From an uncultured Bacteroidales bacterium (GTDB lineage: Bacteria > Bacteroidota > Bacteroidia > Bacteroidales > Bacteroidaceae): a stretch of DNA of 10,160 nt. The position numbers and the translations under genes were made by a program. The stretch covers positions 1-10,160 of the forward strand of contig CANBEE010000085.1 of the NCBI GenBank assembly GCA_947367415.1, read 5' to 3'. This document shows positions 1 to 7,277 of this stretch, piece by piece (position 1 is the first letter of the stretch; each line of letters begins with the position of its first letter). A model generated the notes under the pieces. The model worked only from the letters and a program-made list of their open reading frames with translations, was not told the DNA's origin and did no database searches.

Positions 1-1894
1 GGGTGGTGATGTTCTGTGTCTTGTAGGTGTTGAGCTTAGCCTTGCTTGCTTCGGGGATGAAGGCATCGAGGCTGCGCTGCTCGAGGGTGAACTCGGGGTT
101 CTGGTTGATGAGCACGCTCTTGATATCGAACTTGTTGTCGGGCCACTCGGCGCAGTATACGATCGGGCCACGCTCGATGCTTACCATACCGCGGTCGGCC
201 TCTACCTTTTCGCTAGCACGTACGGTGCGGGGCTCCATGTCGAAGTGGATGGTCACCTCATCACCCTTCTTCCACTTGCGGGGAATGGTGAAGTATCCGT
301 CCTCGGTCACTGTACCTTCGGCCTCTACACCATTGACCTTGATGCTATAGCCGAGGCGCTTGTTGTCGCTGTAGCTGTAGAGCTCGCCGGGGAGCGGACG
401 GCTCTTGAGCCAGCCGGGGATACGGATCTTGAGGTCAAACTGTCCGCAGCTGTTGCGGTCCACCTTGATATTGATGTCGCCACAGTAGGGATAGCCGGTG
501 CTCTGTGTGAGCGCTACCTTCTTGCCTGCTACCGTGAGATTCGAGGTGTTGCTGAGGAAGAGGTTTACGTATACCGCACGGTCTTTTACTGCATATACAT
601 AACCGGGCAGTGAGGGCACGAAACGGCTGATGTTTGAGGGGCAGCATGCGCAACCGAACCATGCTTGACGCTGGTGCTGGCCCATTGACTCCAAGGGGTT
701 GGGGTAGAAGAATTTACCACCATCGAGGCTCACACCGCTGATGAGACCGTTGTAGAGTGAACGCTCCAGCACGTCGTAGTACTTAGACTCGCCATGAAGG
801 AGGAACAGGCGATGGTTTACATATACATTACCGATGGCTGCACATGTCTCGCAGTAGGCACTCATGTTGGGGAGGTAGTAGTTGGGACCAAAGGCCTCGC
901 CTGATGCTGTAGCGCCGATACCGCCAGTGATGTAGAGTTTCTTGTTCACGATGTTGTCCCAGATAGCGTCGATAGCATTGATGTAGGCAGAGTCGCCTGT
1001 GAGGGCAGCTACATCGGCCATGCCGGCATACATATAAGTGGCACGTACGGCGTGACCTACAGCCTCGTCTTGCTCTACCACGGGCTTGTGGCTCTGTGAA
1101 TACTCAGTCTTGATGGTGGTCTTGCCGCGATAGTCGAGGAAGAACTTGGCTTGATCAAGGTACTTGCGGTCGCCAGTCACGAGGTACAGACGGCAGAGAG
1201 CCATCTCGGCAATCTGGTGACCAGGTACTACGCAAGCCTGTCCTGGCTTGTCACCTACTTCGCGGATGACGCAGTCGGCATAGCGGATAGCGATGTCGAG
1301 GAACTTGCGTGAGCCTGTAGCCTGATAGTGTGCTACGGCACCCTCTACCATGTGTCCGAGGTTGTAGAACTCGTGGCTGAGGTCCTCCACCTTGCTCCAG
1401 CGGGTGTCGCCAGCCCAGTGGTGCGGATCGCCAGGATTCTGTGTACGTGCAGTATAGAGGTAACCGTCGGGCTCCTGAGCCGATGCGATGACGTTCAATA
1501 CGCTGTCAATGTACAGCTTCAACTTCTTGTCGGGGTAGGTCTGTAGGATATAGCTGGCACCCTCGATGGTCTTGTAGGGGTCAGTGTCGTCGAAAGAGTA
1601 TCCTACGCCATTTACCTTGAACACTTTGGAGGGATCCTTCATGTGCTCGGCGGCATTGGAGAAGTTGGTGTAGCGTCCCTCGCTCTCACATTTGCTGAAG
1701 GCAAGAGGAATGGTTACTACACGGCTTGCCTCGAGGCGTTGGCCCCAGAAGCTGTTGCTCTCAACCTTTACAGAGGTAAAGGGAACCGGGGTGATGGGGT
1801 AACCACCCGAGGTGTGGTCGTGCTTGTGACCGGGATGTGCACTGATAGGCAGGATGATGGCTGCTGCAAGTGCGGTCAGAATTGCTTTTTTCAT
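1..1894 (-). CDS. GH127 beta-L-arabinofuranosidase, secreted (3' end cut by window edge)
   Basis: Family GH127 enzymes release terminal beta-L-arabinofuranose, for example from hydroxyproline-linked arabino-oligosaccharides, using a zinc-bound cysteine nucleophile. The reading frame is open for 631 residues and runs off the left edge. Residues 1-19 (MKKAILTALAAAIILPISA) are a signal peptide, followed by a His-rich stretch HPGHKHDH. The body has the family pattern: HEFYNLGHMVEGAVAYY, then SGEAFG (E333), ETC (E349, C351) and WFGCACCPSN (C415, C417, C418). Compared from memory with Bifidobacterium HypBA1 (acid/base E322; zinc ligands E338, C340, C417, C418; nucleophile C417), every catalytic and metal residue is present, and the E333-E349 spacing is the same 16 residues. 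After about residue 470 it is beta-rich, as in the family's C-terminal domain; little sequence should be missing, since HypBA1 has 658 residues. The start lies one base after the GH43 stop. Periplasmic location is inferred. Confidence 0.95.
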   Translation of the reverse strand, partial: MKKAILTALAAAIILPISAHPGHKHDHTSGGYPITPVPFTSVKVESNSFWGQRLEASRVVTIPLAFSKCESEGRYTNFSNAAEHMKDPSKVFKVNGVGYSFDDTDPYKTIEGASYILQTYPDKKLKLYIDSVLNVIASAQEPDGYLYTARTQNPGDPHHWAGDTRWSKVEDLSHEFYNLGHMVEGAVAHYQATGSRKFLDIAIRYADCVIREVGDKPGQACVVPGHQIAEMALCRLYLVTGDRKYLDQAKFFLDYRGKTTIKTEYSQSHKPVVEQDEAVGHAVRATYMYAGMADVAALTGDSAYINAIDAIWDNIVNKKLYITGGIGATASGEAFGPNYYLPNMSAYCETCAAIGNVYVNHRLFLLHGESKYYDVLERSLYNGLISGVSLDGGKFFYPNPLESMGQHQRQAWFGCACCPSNISRFVPSLPGYVYAVKDRAVYVNLFLSNTSNLTVAGKKVALTQSTGYPYCGDINIKVDRNSCGQFDLKIRIPGWLKSRPLPGELYSYSDNKRLGYSIKVNGVEAEGTVTEDGYFTIPRKWKKGDEVTIHFDMEPRTVRASEKVEADRGMVSIERGPIVYCAEWPDNKFDIKSVLINQNPEFTLEQRSLDAFIPEASKAKLNTYKTQNITT

Positions 1895-1898
1895 GTTA
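1892..1898 (-). promoter_or_regulatory. GH43 stop / GH127 start junction (TAACATG), likely translational coupling
   Basis: On the minus strand the GH43 stop TAA is followed by one base and then the GH127 ATG. No Shine-Dalgarno motif precedes the ATG. Instead, the last GH43 codons encode a run of Asn with A-rich AAC/AAT codons, which gives an unstructured A-rich stretch just upstream of the start. In Bacteroidetes such A/T-rich leaders commonly replace Shine-Dalgarno pairing. Ribosomes ending on GH43 probably reinitiate on GH127; the coupling is inferred from spacing. Confidence 0.7.
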
Positions 1899-4800
1899 CT
1901 TGTTATTATTGGTGTTTTGGTTATTGTTGTTTTTCCATAAATCAAATTCGTCGAACGATACCCATGACTTGTTATCGGTATATGTCGTCTGATAGAGACC
2001 TACCTTCAGCTTCTTTCCATTGAGTTGTGGGGCATGGATGGGTGAGCCTGGCATATCGGTCCAGCTCTTGCCATCCTGACTTGTGCGTATGGTGAAGATG
2101 TCGCCTGTGCGCTCGATTTGCAGGTAGGGATCGTAGTTCCATCCGTTGCCACGTGGATATTGTGGACGGCTATAGCCACGAACATGGGTGAGCATGTTGC
2201 CGCAGTTGTAGTTGGGGAATACGCCGATGTGGATAATTTCCTGGCCACGGTTGCCTGAGTCGTCCAATACGATGAGTCCGCCTTCGTTGTAGGCTGGTGT
2301 GCGGTGCTCGGCCTGTCCGTCGAGGGCTACCACTTTGGTCTGTACGAGGAAGTCGCCCTCCAACTCCTTATATAATATAATGCCGTTGTCCTCTTTGCGT
2401 GTGTTGAGGTTGGCGTTCGCTGAGGTGAGTTTGATAGCACCGTCTACAGCTTGTGCGCTCATGGCATATTGTGGGTCGCCATTGGCCAGTACACCGTCCC
2501 ATCCCTCCTTGTTGGCAATGTAGTCGGTAGGCTTGTCGGCTCTGTCGCCGAAGTGTACGAACTGGTCAGCTGTGATGGTGATATCCGCAGTCAGAATGCG
2601 GGAGAACTGTCCGCTATCATCGGTCACCTGAACGAGGCACTTCTGTGTGCCTTTCCCGTCGGTAGCGAGGATGAGCGATGATAGAGTGGTTGAGGGGATA
2701 GTGCTCCAGTCGATGGTGGAGTTAGATGGCGATTTGCTGGAATTCTTGGAACCTTTAGAATTCCTGGGCTTATCGAAACTTGTCACTGCATATCGGTAGT
2801 TGAGCAGGCCCGACTCCATGCGCTCTCCATTGCCATCCACTACGCTTATGCTGAGTAGGCTGGGGGAGAGGCTGCGTACTTGCAGATCGAGTGCTCCGTC
2901 GAATGTAATCTTGTCATTCGTGCTTGATGGAGCGGCATAGGCAGCTTGTACATCGGCTTCCGTGAAGCTCTTGTCGAAGAACTGGAGTGAGTGCAGGTAG
3001 CCGCTAAACTTATTGCCACCGTCCATAGATGCACCCAGTGTGATGCGTCCTTCGGGGCGAATCATGAGGAACATGTTCTTCTCGATAATCTTCTGTCCGT
3101 TGAGATATACACGCTCATAGTAACCGTCAAAAGTGACTACCCAATGTTGCCATTCACCCTCTCCGCTGAGGCATTCTCTCGGTGCGCCCGAGTTCTCGAA
3201 CGAGGCGTTATGTGCTACGAGGCCATTGCTGCGGTCGCGGCCTTGGCGGAACTCTATCGTGGCGAGGTCGTTGCGGCGCTCTGTAAATTCGGCTACCGTC
3301 TCGATGTTGCCCACTTGTGGGTTGAGTGTCCATGCCGTGATGGTGTAGGGCGCATTGTAGGTCATCGTCTTGGGGAGGCTGAAGCTGCTCTTGAGCGACT
3401 GCTGCCCATTGAAGTAGAAGGCATATTTACCTTTCTTGATTTCTACAACAATGTTCTTGTCGCCGCTGAAGGTGCCGCCTGGACGGTTCTTGATTTCCTT
3501 GAGGCTCAAGGCCTTTCCCATAGCGTAGTCATCAGCGTTGATGTCTACAATCTTATTGCCCTTCTCGGCGGTTTTCAGGTGCTCGGCAGGCTCGATATCC
3601 TTTTCATGAATCCAAGGATAGCCAGCCAAGAGCGCTTCTTCGTCGATAGCAACCTCGGGCAACAGATTCTTCGGATTCTTACGCTTGGTGGCATTGTATA
3701 CCTTTACGTTCCAGATAGCCGGGAAGTGCCCGTTCTTCTGTGTATCTGTCACCGTGATGCGGATGTATCGTGCTTTGCATGCTCCCTCATCTATCATGGG
3801 AGAGCCCTGTTGTGTGTTTTGCGTCTTGTCGGCATAGAGTGTCCAGTTGATGCCGTCAACAGAGGTCTCTATCTTGTATTGATAGAAGAAGGTGGTATAC
3901 TCAAACTGTGTCCATACCTGGTTGAACTTCTGCTCCTTGCCGAGGTCAATCGTAATCCACTCCTCGCCATGGCATTGGCGGGCACGCCATAAGGTGGCGT
4001 TGTTGTCGTCGGTAGCATACTCGGGCTTGAACCACTCATCGTAATAGGATGAGGCTGTCACCTTAGCACCATAAGCCAGGTTTTCTATATAGTTCTTCTT
4101 GGCCTGCTTCTGGAACGACTCTGGGATGAGTCCTTCATGAGTAGGGATAATCTTCAGGATATTTCCTTCTGCATCGAACTCCATCTTGTCGATACATATC
4201 TGACGGTGGAATCCATGGATGGAGTGGGGATTGTTGTGGCGGTGATATACGATGTAGTAATCGTCGCCATCGATGAGTACAGAGTGGTGGCCTGGGCCAT
4301 GGATGGTGCCATCGGCATTGGTCTCCAGGATGCAGCCTTTGTATTCGTAGGGGCCCATTGGTCCCTCTTTGCTGATGGCATACTGCACACGGTAGGTATG
4401 GTCGTGGCATGAGCCGGACGAATAGGTGAAGTAGTAGATGCCGTCTTTCTTGAACACAAAGGGTGCCTCGAAGAAATCCTTAATCTCGGTATTGAGGATG
4501 AGCTTCTTGTCGGTAAACGATTTGCCGTCAGGAGCAAGCTTGGCTACACCGCAGCCAAAGTTTTCGTAGATGCCCCATGTGCCGAAGTAAAGATATTCGG
4601 AACCGTCATCATCGACAAACAGCTGTGGGTCGAGGGTGATGGCATTGTGTACGAAGCGGTCTTGCACGAGGATGGCATCCGGTGCTCCGAGGCGGTTTGT
4701 CCACGGACCTGTGGGACTATCGCTCTCGCCTACATAAATCACACACGGAGTGCAGTAGTAGTAGCGGTAGCTGCCATCGGGCTGCTGCACTACGTCGGGT

Positions 4801-5081
4801 GCCCATACCACTTCAGTCGTAGGCCAGTTCATCGTGACGTTGCGCCAGTTGACAAAATCCTTCGACATCCATACTTGGGCAGGACCATAGCCATTGCCCG
4901 TGCCGTCGGTAGTGGCATATATATAATAGGTATCACCAAACTTCTTGATGGTGGGGTCGGCAAAGTAGCCGGGTAGTAAGGGGTTGCCTGCTCCCGGCGT
5001 ATTCCATTCTGCGGGGAGGGCTTGTGCTTGTGCTCCTGCGGCTGTGAGGAGTAGTAGCGCGGTGGCGAGTAGTTTTTTCAT
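1896..5081 (-). CDS. Multimodular GH43 alpha-L-arabinofuranosidase-type enzyme (GH43 - F5/8C - LamG-like - Ig-like - DUF1349-like)
   Basis: This is a 1061-residue secreted hydrolase with signal peptide 1-19 or so (MKKLLATALLLLTAAGAQAQ). Residues about 33-325 form a GH43 five-blade propeller with all three acidic residues: base D42 (FADPT), pKa modulator D151 (ITLDPQLF) and acid E205 (FFEAPF), plus the HGPGHHS loop (261-267). Residues 333-463 are a discoidin/F5-8C (CBM32-like) domain, and 543-717 a LamG/ConA-like jelly roll (GEWQHWVVTFDG, VYLNG). Residues 723-840 look Ig-like and carry an Arg/Asn/Ser/Lys insert (773-788). Residues 857-1048 resemble DUF1349. The protein ends in an Asn-rich tail. 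GH43 members act mainly on alpha-L-arabinofuranosides or beta-xylosides; the architecture and the GH127 neighbour favour alpha-L-arabinofuranosidase. The subfamily (possibly GH43_34) is a guess. It lies 88 bp after GH97 and one base before GH127, in the same operon. Confidence 0.93.
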   Translation of the reverse strand: MKKLLATALLLLTAAGAQAQALPAEWNTPGAGNPLLPGYFADPTIKKFGDTYYIYATTDGTGNGYGPAQVWMSKDFVNWRNVTMNWPTTEVVWAPDVVQQPDGSYRYYYCTPCVIYVGESDSPTGPWTNRLGAPDAILVQDRFVHNAITLDPQLFVDDDGSEYLYFGTWGIYENFGCGVAKLAPDGKSFTDKKLILNTEIKDFFEAPFVFKKDGIYYFTYSSGSCHDHTYRVQYAISKEGPMGPYEYKGCILETNADGTIHGPGHHSVLIDGDDYYIVYHRHNNPHSIHGFHRQICIDKMEFDAEGNILKIIPTHEGLIPESFQKQAKKNYIENLAYGAKVTASSYYDEWFKPEYATDDNNATLWRARQCHGEEWITIDLGKEQKFNQVWTQFEYTTFFYQYKIETSVDGINWTLYADKTQNTQQGSPMIDEGACKARYIRITVTDTQKNGHFPAIWNVKVYNATKRKNPKNLLPEVAIDEEALLAGYPWIHEKDIEPAEHLKTAEKGNKIVDINADDYAMGKALSLKEIKNRPGGTFSGDKNIVVEIKKGKYAFYFNGQQSLKSSFSLPKTMTYNAPYTITAWTLNPQVGNIETVAEFTERRNDLATIEFRQGRDRSNGLVAHNASFENSGAPRECLSGEGEWQHWVVTFDGYYERVYLNGQKIIEKNMFLMIRPEGRITLGASMDGGNKFSGYLHSLQFFDKSFTEADVQAAYAAPSSTNDKITFDGALDLQVRSLSPSLLSISVVDGNGERMESGLLNYRYAVTSFDKPRNSKGSKNSSKSPSNSTIDWSTIPSTTLSSLILATDGKGTQKCLVQVTDDSGQFSRILTADITITADQFVHFGDRADKPTDYIANKEGWDGVLANGDPQYAMSAQAVDGAIKLTSANANLNTRKEDNGIILYKELEGDFLVQTKVVALDGQAEHRTPAYNEGGLIVLDDSGNRGQEIIHIGVFPNYNCGNMLTHVRGYSRPQYPRGNGWNYDPYLQIERTGDIFTIRTSQDGKSWTDMPGSPIHAPQLNGKKLKVGLYQTTYTDNKSWVSFDEFDLWKNNNNQNTNNNK
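2739..2765 (-). repeat. In-frame 9-bp tandem repeat inside the GH43 gene
   Basis: On the coding strand three consecutive 9-mers read AGGAATTCT, AAAGGTTCC, AAGAATTCC, with weaker degenerate units after them. They encode RNS-KGS-KNS (residues 773-781), the start of a low-complexity insert reaching residue 788 within the Ig-like module. Units one and three also form an 8-bp inverted repeat (GGAATTCT at 2739-2746, AGAATTCC at 2757-2764). Because 9 is a multiple of 3, such a repeat can grow or shrink without a frameshift. Confidence 0.6.
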
Positions 5082-5102
5082 TATAGTGGTGTCTTTATGA
5101 TG

Positions 5103-5156
5103 TTCTCGGATTTCTCGGAGCGCTCTGAGGACTCAGAGGACTCGAATTTCTCGGAG
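5103..5156. repeat. Degenerate 9-bp tandem repeat (six units) between GH97 and GH43
   Basis: Read on the plus strand, six 9-mers follow each other without gaps: TTCTCGGAT, TTCTCGGAG, CGCTCTGAG, GACTCAGAG, GACTCGAAT, TTCTCGGAG. The core CTCGGA or CTCNGA is kept in phase. The middle contains an inverted repeat, CTCTGAG (5123-5129) and CTCAGAG (5132-5138), which could form a 6-bp stem with a 4-base loop. The array fills most of the GH97-GH43 gap and would be transcribed in the operon mRNA. No promoter box is seen in it. Confidence 0.7.
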
Positions 5157-5162
5157 AACTTT

Positions 5163-5190
5163 TCAATTTTCAATTCTCAATTTTCAATTT
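5163..5190 (-). repeat. 7-bp tandem repeat (four units) overlapping the GH97 stop codon
   Basis: On the minus strand four heptads run in phase: AAATTGA, AAATTGA, GAATTGA, AAATTGA. The GH97 stop TGA (5170-5172) is the end of the third unit, and the last residues KLKIEN are encoded by the repeat. Directly downstream the 9-bp array begins, so two different short-period repeats are abutted. Confidence 0.7.
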
Positions 5191-7149
5191 CATTACGAAT
5201 CCTCCGCCCGGTGCCAGATGAATGGCTTGTTGGGTGGTAGAGCTGCAGTCCATAGTGCTCAAGCGGTAGTCCTCGGCATCGTGGTGTGCGTTGATGCCAT
5301 CGGTGAGCAGATGAGCTTTATACATCTTTCCCTCGGGGAGGAAGCTGAAGTCGATGGTGAGGTCGCGAGCATCCCAGTTGGTTTGTCCGGCGATGTACCA
5401 TGTGTCGCCAAGGCGGCGCAGGGTGACGATGTACTCGCCAATCTTGCCTTGCAGGATGCGTGTCTCGTCAAATACGGTGGGCAGCGATGCTATGTACTGT
5501 GTGTAAGGCTCGTCGTCCTCGTAGTTGGTGGGGCTATCGGCCAGCATGGTGAAGGGCGAGTCGTGTACGATATAGCAAGCTGCTTGATGGCAACGGGTTC
5601 CCATAGATATGGGCTTGTTGTAGATGGCTTTCCAATCCTCTTTAGTCCCGTTGCGCATGGCTCCCGGTGTGAAGTCTACGGCACCGGCCATCATACGAAT
5701 GTAGGGGAACGTGACGTCGTAGAGCGGCATGTTGTTCTCCAATTCGGTCCAGCGTACCTCCTCCATACCGAATACACCTTCGTAGTTGAGGATGTTGGGG
5801 TAGGTGCGGTTGAGTCCTACAGGAGCATAGATGCCGTGGAGGTCGAGGATGAGGTGATGGCGTGCAGCGCACTCGGCCAGGCGTTCTACCAGCTCAAAAG
5901 CGGTCTGGTCGTTACGGTCAAGGAAGTCCACCTTGAAACCCTTGATGCCCATATCGGCATAGTGCTTGCAGGCAGTCTCCAGCTTCTCGTCAATAACGTT
6001 GAACACCGTCCATAGCACGATGCCTACGTTCTTGGAGTTGGCATACGCAATGAGCTCGGGTAGGCGAATGGCTTCAATGGGCTGCATGATGTTGGCCTTG
6101 TTGGAGTCGTACCAACCCTCATCGAGGATGATGTATTCGAGGTCGTGGGCAGCAGCGAAGTCGATGTAATACTTATAGGTGTCGAAGTTGATGCCAGCCA
6201 CGAAGTCCACGCCACGCAGGTTCCAGTCGTTCCACCAGTCCCAAGCTACCTTGCCGGGCTTAATCCAATCGGTAGCGCCTGTTTTGTTCTCACGTGCGAG
6301 AGCATATACCAGGTTGTTGACAGGCATCTGTGTGTCATCTTCCGTTACGGCCAGTATGCGCCAGGGGTAGGAGTGCGCTCCAGTGTGGCGGGCTATGTAT
6401 GCTTCGGTCTCCTTGACGTACGACATGCCACGCCAACGGTAATAGTCCATGGCCTTGGGGTAGGGGGCAAACTCCGCCTTCAGCTGTCCGTCATTGGCAC
6501 GGACAAACATGCCGGGATAGCTCACTACATCTGTTTCGAGCAGGGTCACCTTGGCTGCTCCGCAGTCAACGGTAGCAGGCAGGAAGGCTGCCAGGTCCTG
6601 TGCATTGCCTAGTGCTGTGTGGTGATAGATGTTTTGGAAGGCCATGGCATAGGGCTTCTCCTTATTGGTTGTATAGGCGAGCCATGCCGAGCGGTCAGTG
6701 CCGAAGTTGTAGTCAGCGGTCTCGTTATATATATAAGTATCGCCTTTTGCCGTAGAGTAGAATCGGTAGGCAATGCCTTCGTCTGAGGCCAGCACGATGA
6801 GTCCGAAGCCATTCTTCAGCTTGATGTCGAGTTGGTTGGCCGCAAACTGGAATGATGGCTGACGATACATTGGGGATGTGATGATTTCGTCAATCTTGCT
6901 TTTCTTGGTGCGGGCCACCTTGGCATGAGCAAATGGCTGTTTGCCCTCTGCGATAGTGAGTCCTATGGTAGAGGGGGCCATCAACTCTTTCCCGTCGAGC
7001 AAGATGCTGAGTTGGCATTGCTCCTCTATCGCTATGCGTGCGGTGAGTTTGCCGTTAGGGGAGCTTACATCGTAAGTCTTTGCTAATAGACTTTGCGCGT
7101 TTGTAAGTAAAATGACGCTTACTAAAAGTCTGAAAAGATTGTTTTTCAT
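5170..7149 (-). CDS. GH97 retaining-type alpha-galactosidase / beta-L-arabinopyranosidase
   Basis: The 659-residue protein has signal peptide 1-23 (cleavage after LLA), a GH97 N-terminal beta-sandwich (about 25-290), a catalytic barrel (about 295-560; WDWWNDWNLRGVDF at 303-316, DEGWY at 343-347) and a C-terminal beta domain (565-655; LAPGGGFVMK). GH97 contains inverting alpha-glucosidases such as SusB and retaining alpha-galactosidases or beta-L-arabinopyranosidases. Here GFKVDF places D408 at the retaining nucleophile position (D415 in BtGal97a, from memory). GMEE then places E463 at the acid/base position with the same 55-residue spacing as D415-E470. Retaining activity is therefore the better call; alpha-galactose versus beta-L-arabinopyranose cannot be settled from sequence alone. 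It is the first gene of the operon, and its promoter must lie within the 78 bp between the ATG and the upstream terminator. No Shine-Dalgarno motif is seen. Its final codons fall in a 7-bp repeat. Confidence 0.94.
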   Translation of the reverse strand: MKNNLFRLLVSVILLTNAQSLLAKTYDVSSPNGKLTARIAIEEQCQLSILLDGKELMAPSTIGLTIAEGKQPFAHAKVARTKKSKIDEIITSPMYRQPSFQFAANQLDIKLKNGFGLIVLASDEGIAYRFYSTAKGDTYIYNETADYNFGTDRSAWLAYTTNKEKPYAMAFQNIYHHTALGNAQDLAAFLPATVDCGAAKVTLLETDVVSYPGMFVRANDGQLKAEFAPYPKAMDYYRWRGMSYVKETEAYIARHTGAHSYPWRILAVTEDDTQMPVNNLVYALARENKTGATDWIKPGKVAWDWWNDWNLRGVDFVAGINFDTYKYYIDFAAAHDLEYIILDEGWYDSNKANIMQPIEAIRLPELIAYANSKNVGIVLWTVFNVIDEKLETACKHYADMGIKGFKVDFLDRNDQTAFELVERLAECAARHHLILDLHGIYAPVGLNRTYPNILNYEGVFGMEEVRWTELENNMPLYDVTFPYIRMMAGAVDFTPGAMRNGTKEDWKAIYNKPISMGTRCHQAACYIVHDSPFTMLADSPTNYEDDEPYTQYIASLPTVFDETRILQGKIGEYIVTLRRLGDTWYIAGQTNWDARDLTIDFSFLPEGKMYKAHLLTDGINAHHDAEDYRLSTMDCSSTTQQAIHLAPGGGFVMKLKIEN

Positions 7150-7182
7150 TGTATGTGTGTTTATACTTTTCGCAGTTTATTG

Positions 7183-7190
7183 AAAAGATA
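7183..7190 (-). promoter_or_regulatory. Weak candidate -7 box for the GH97-GH43-GH127 operon
   Basis: TATCTTTT on the minus strand matches the Bacteroidales -7 consensus TAnnTTTG except for the last base, and it lies 33 bases before the GH97 ATG. No TTTG -33 box is found at the expected distance. It is listed because the terminator at 7228-7259 forces the operon promoter into 7150-7227 and this is the best match there. A regulated promoter needing an activator would be expected to have weak boxes like this. Confidence 0.22.
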
Positions 7191-7227
7191 CGAATAATTA
7201 TTGAAATGTAGTGTTTTTATAAAATAA

Positions 7228-7259
7228 AAAAGAGTTGGCTCGGCTGAGCCAACTCTTTT
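7228..7259 (-). terminator. Intrinsic terminator of the DUF4859-repeat gene
   Basis: A perfect 14-bp inverted repeat (AAAAGAGTTGGCTC / GAGCCAACTCTTTT) encloses a 4-base loop. On the minus strand the stem is followed by an extended T-rich run (TTTTTTATTTTAT), starting 18 bases after the stop codon of the upstream gene. The plus-strand side has only four T residues, so it is drawn for the minus strand. It separates the DUF4859-repeat gene from the hydrolase operon. Confidence 0.92.
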
Positions 7260-7277
7260 AGTCTATGTGTAACAAGA

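Noticed and set aside
2739..2764. Terminator hairpin in the middle of the GH43 gene (GGAATTCT / AGAATTCC)
   Set aside because: The stem is A/T-rich, has no T tract, and is explained by the 9-bp repeat units in the coding frame.
2991..3992. A 333-codon open frame on the plus strand, antisense to the GH43 gene
   Set aside because: It lies wholly inside a well-supported GH43 gene, has no recognisable domain or start signal, and is the kind of long opposite-strand frame that codon bias produces.
5218..6015. A 265-codon plus-strand open frame antisense to GH97
   Set aside because: It is fully inside the GH97 catalytic and C-terminal coding region, has low-complexity Val/Gly-rich sequence and resembles no family.
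6728..6739. TATATATATAAG stretch inside GH97 as an internal promoter
   Set aside because: It encodes normal GH97 residues (around TYIYNE) and lacks matched -33/-7 spacing.
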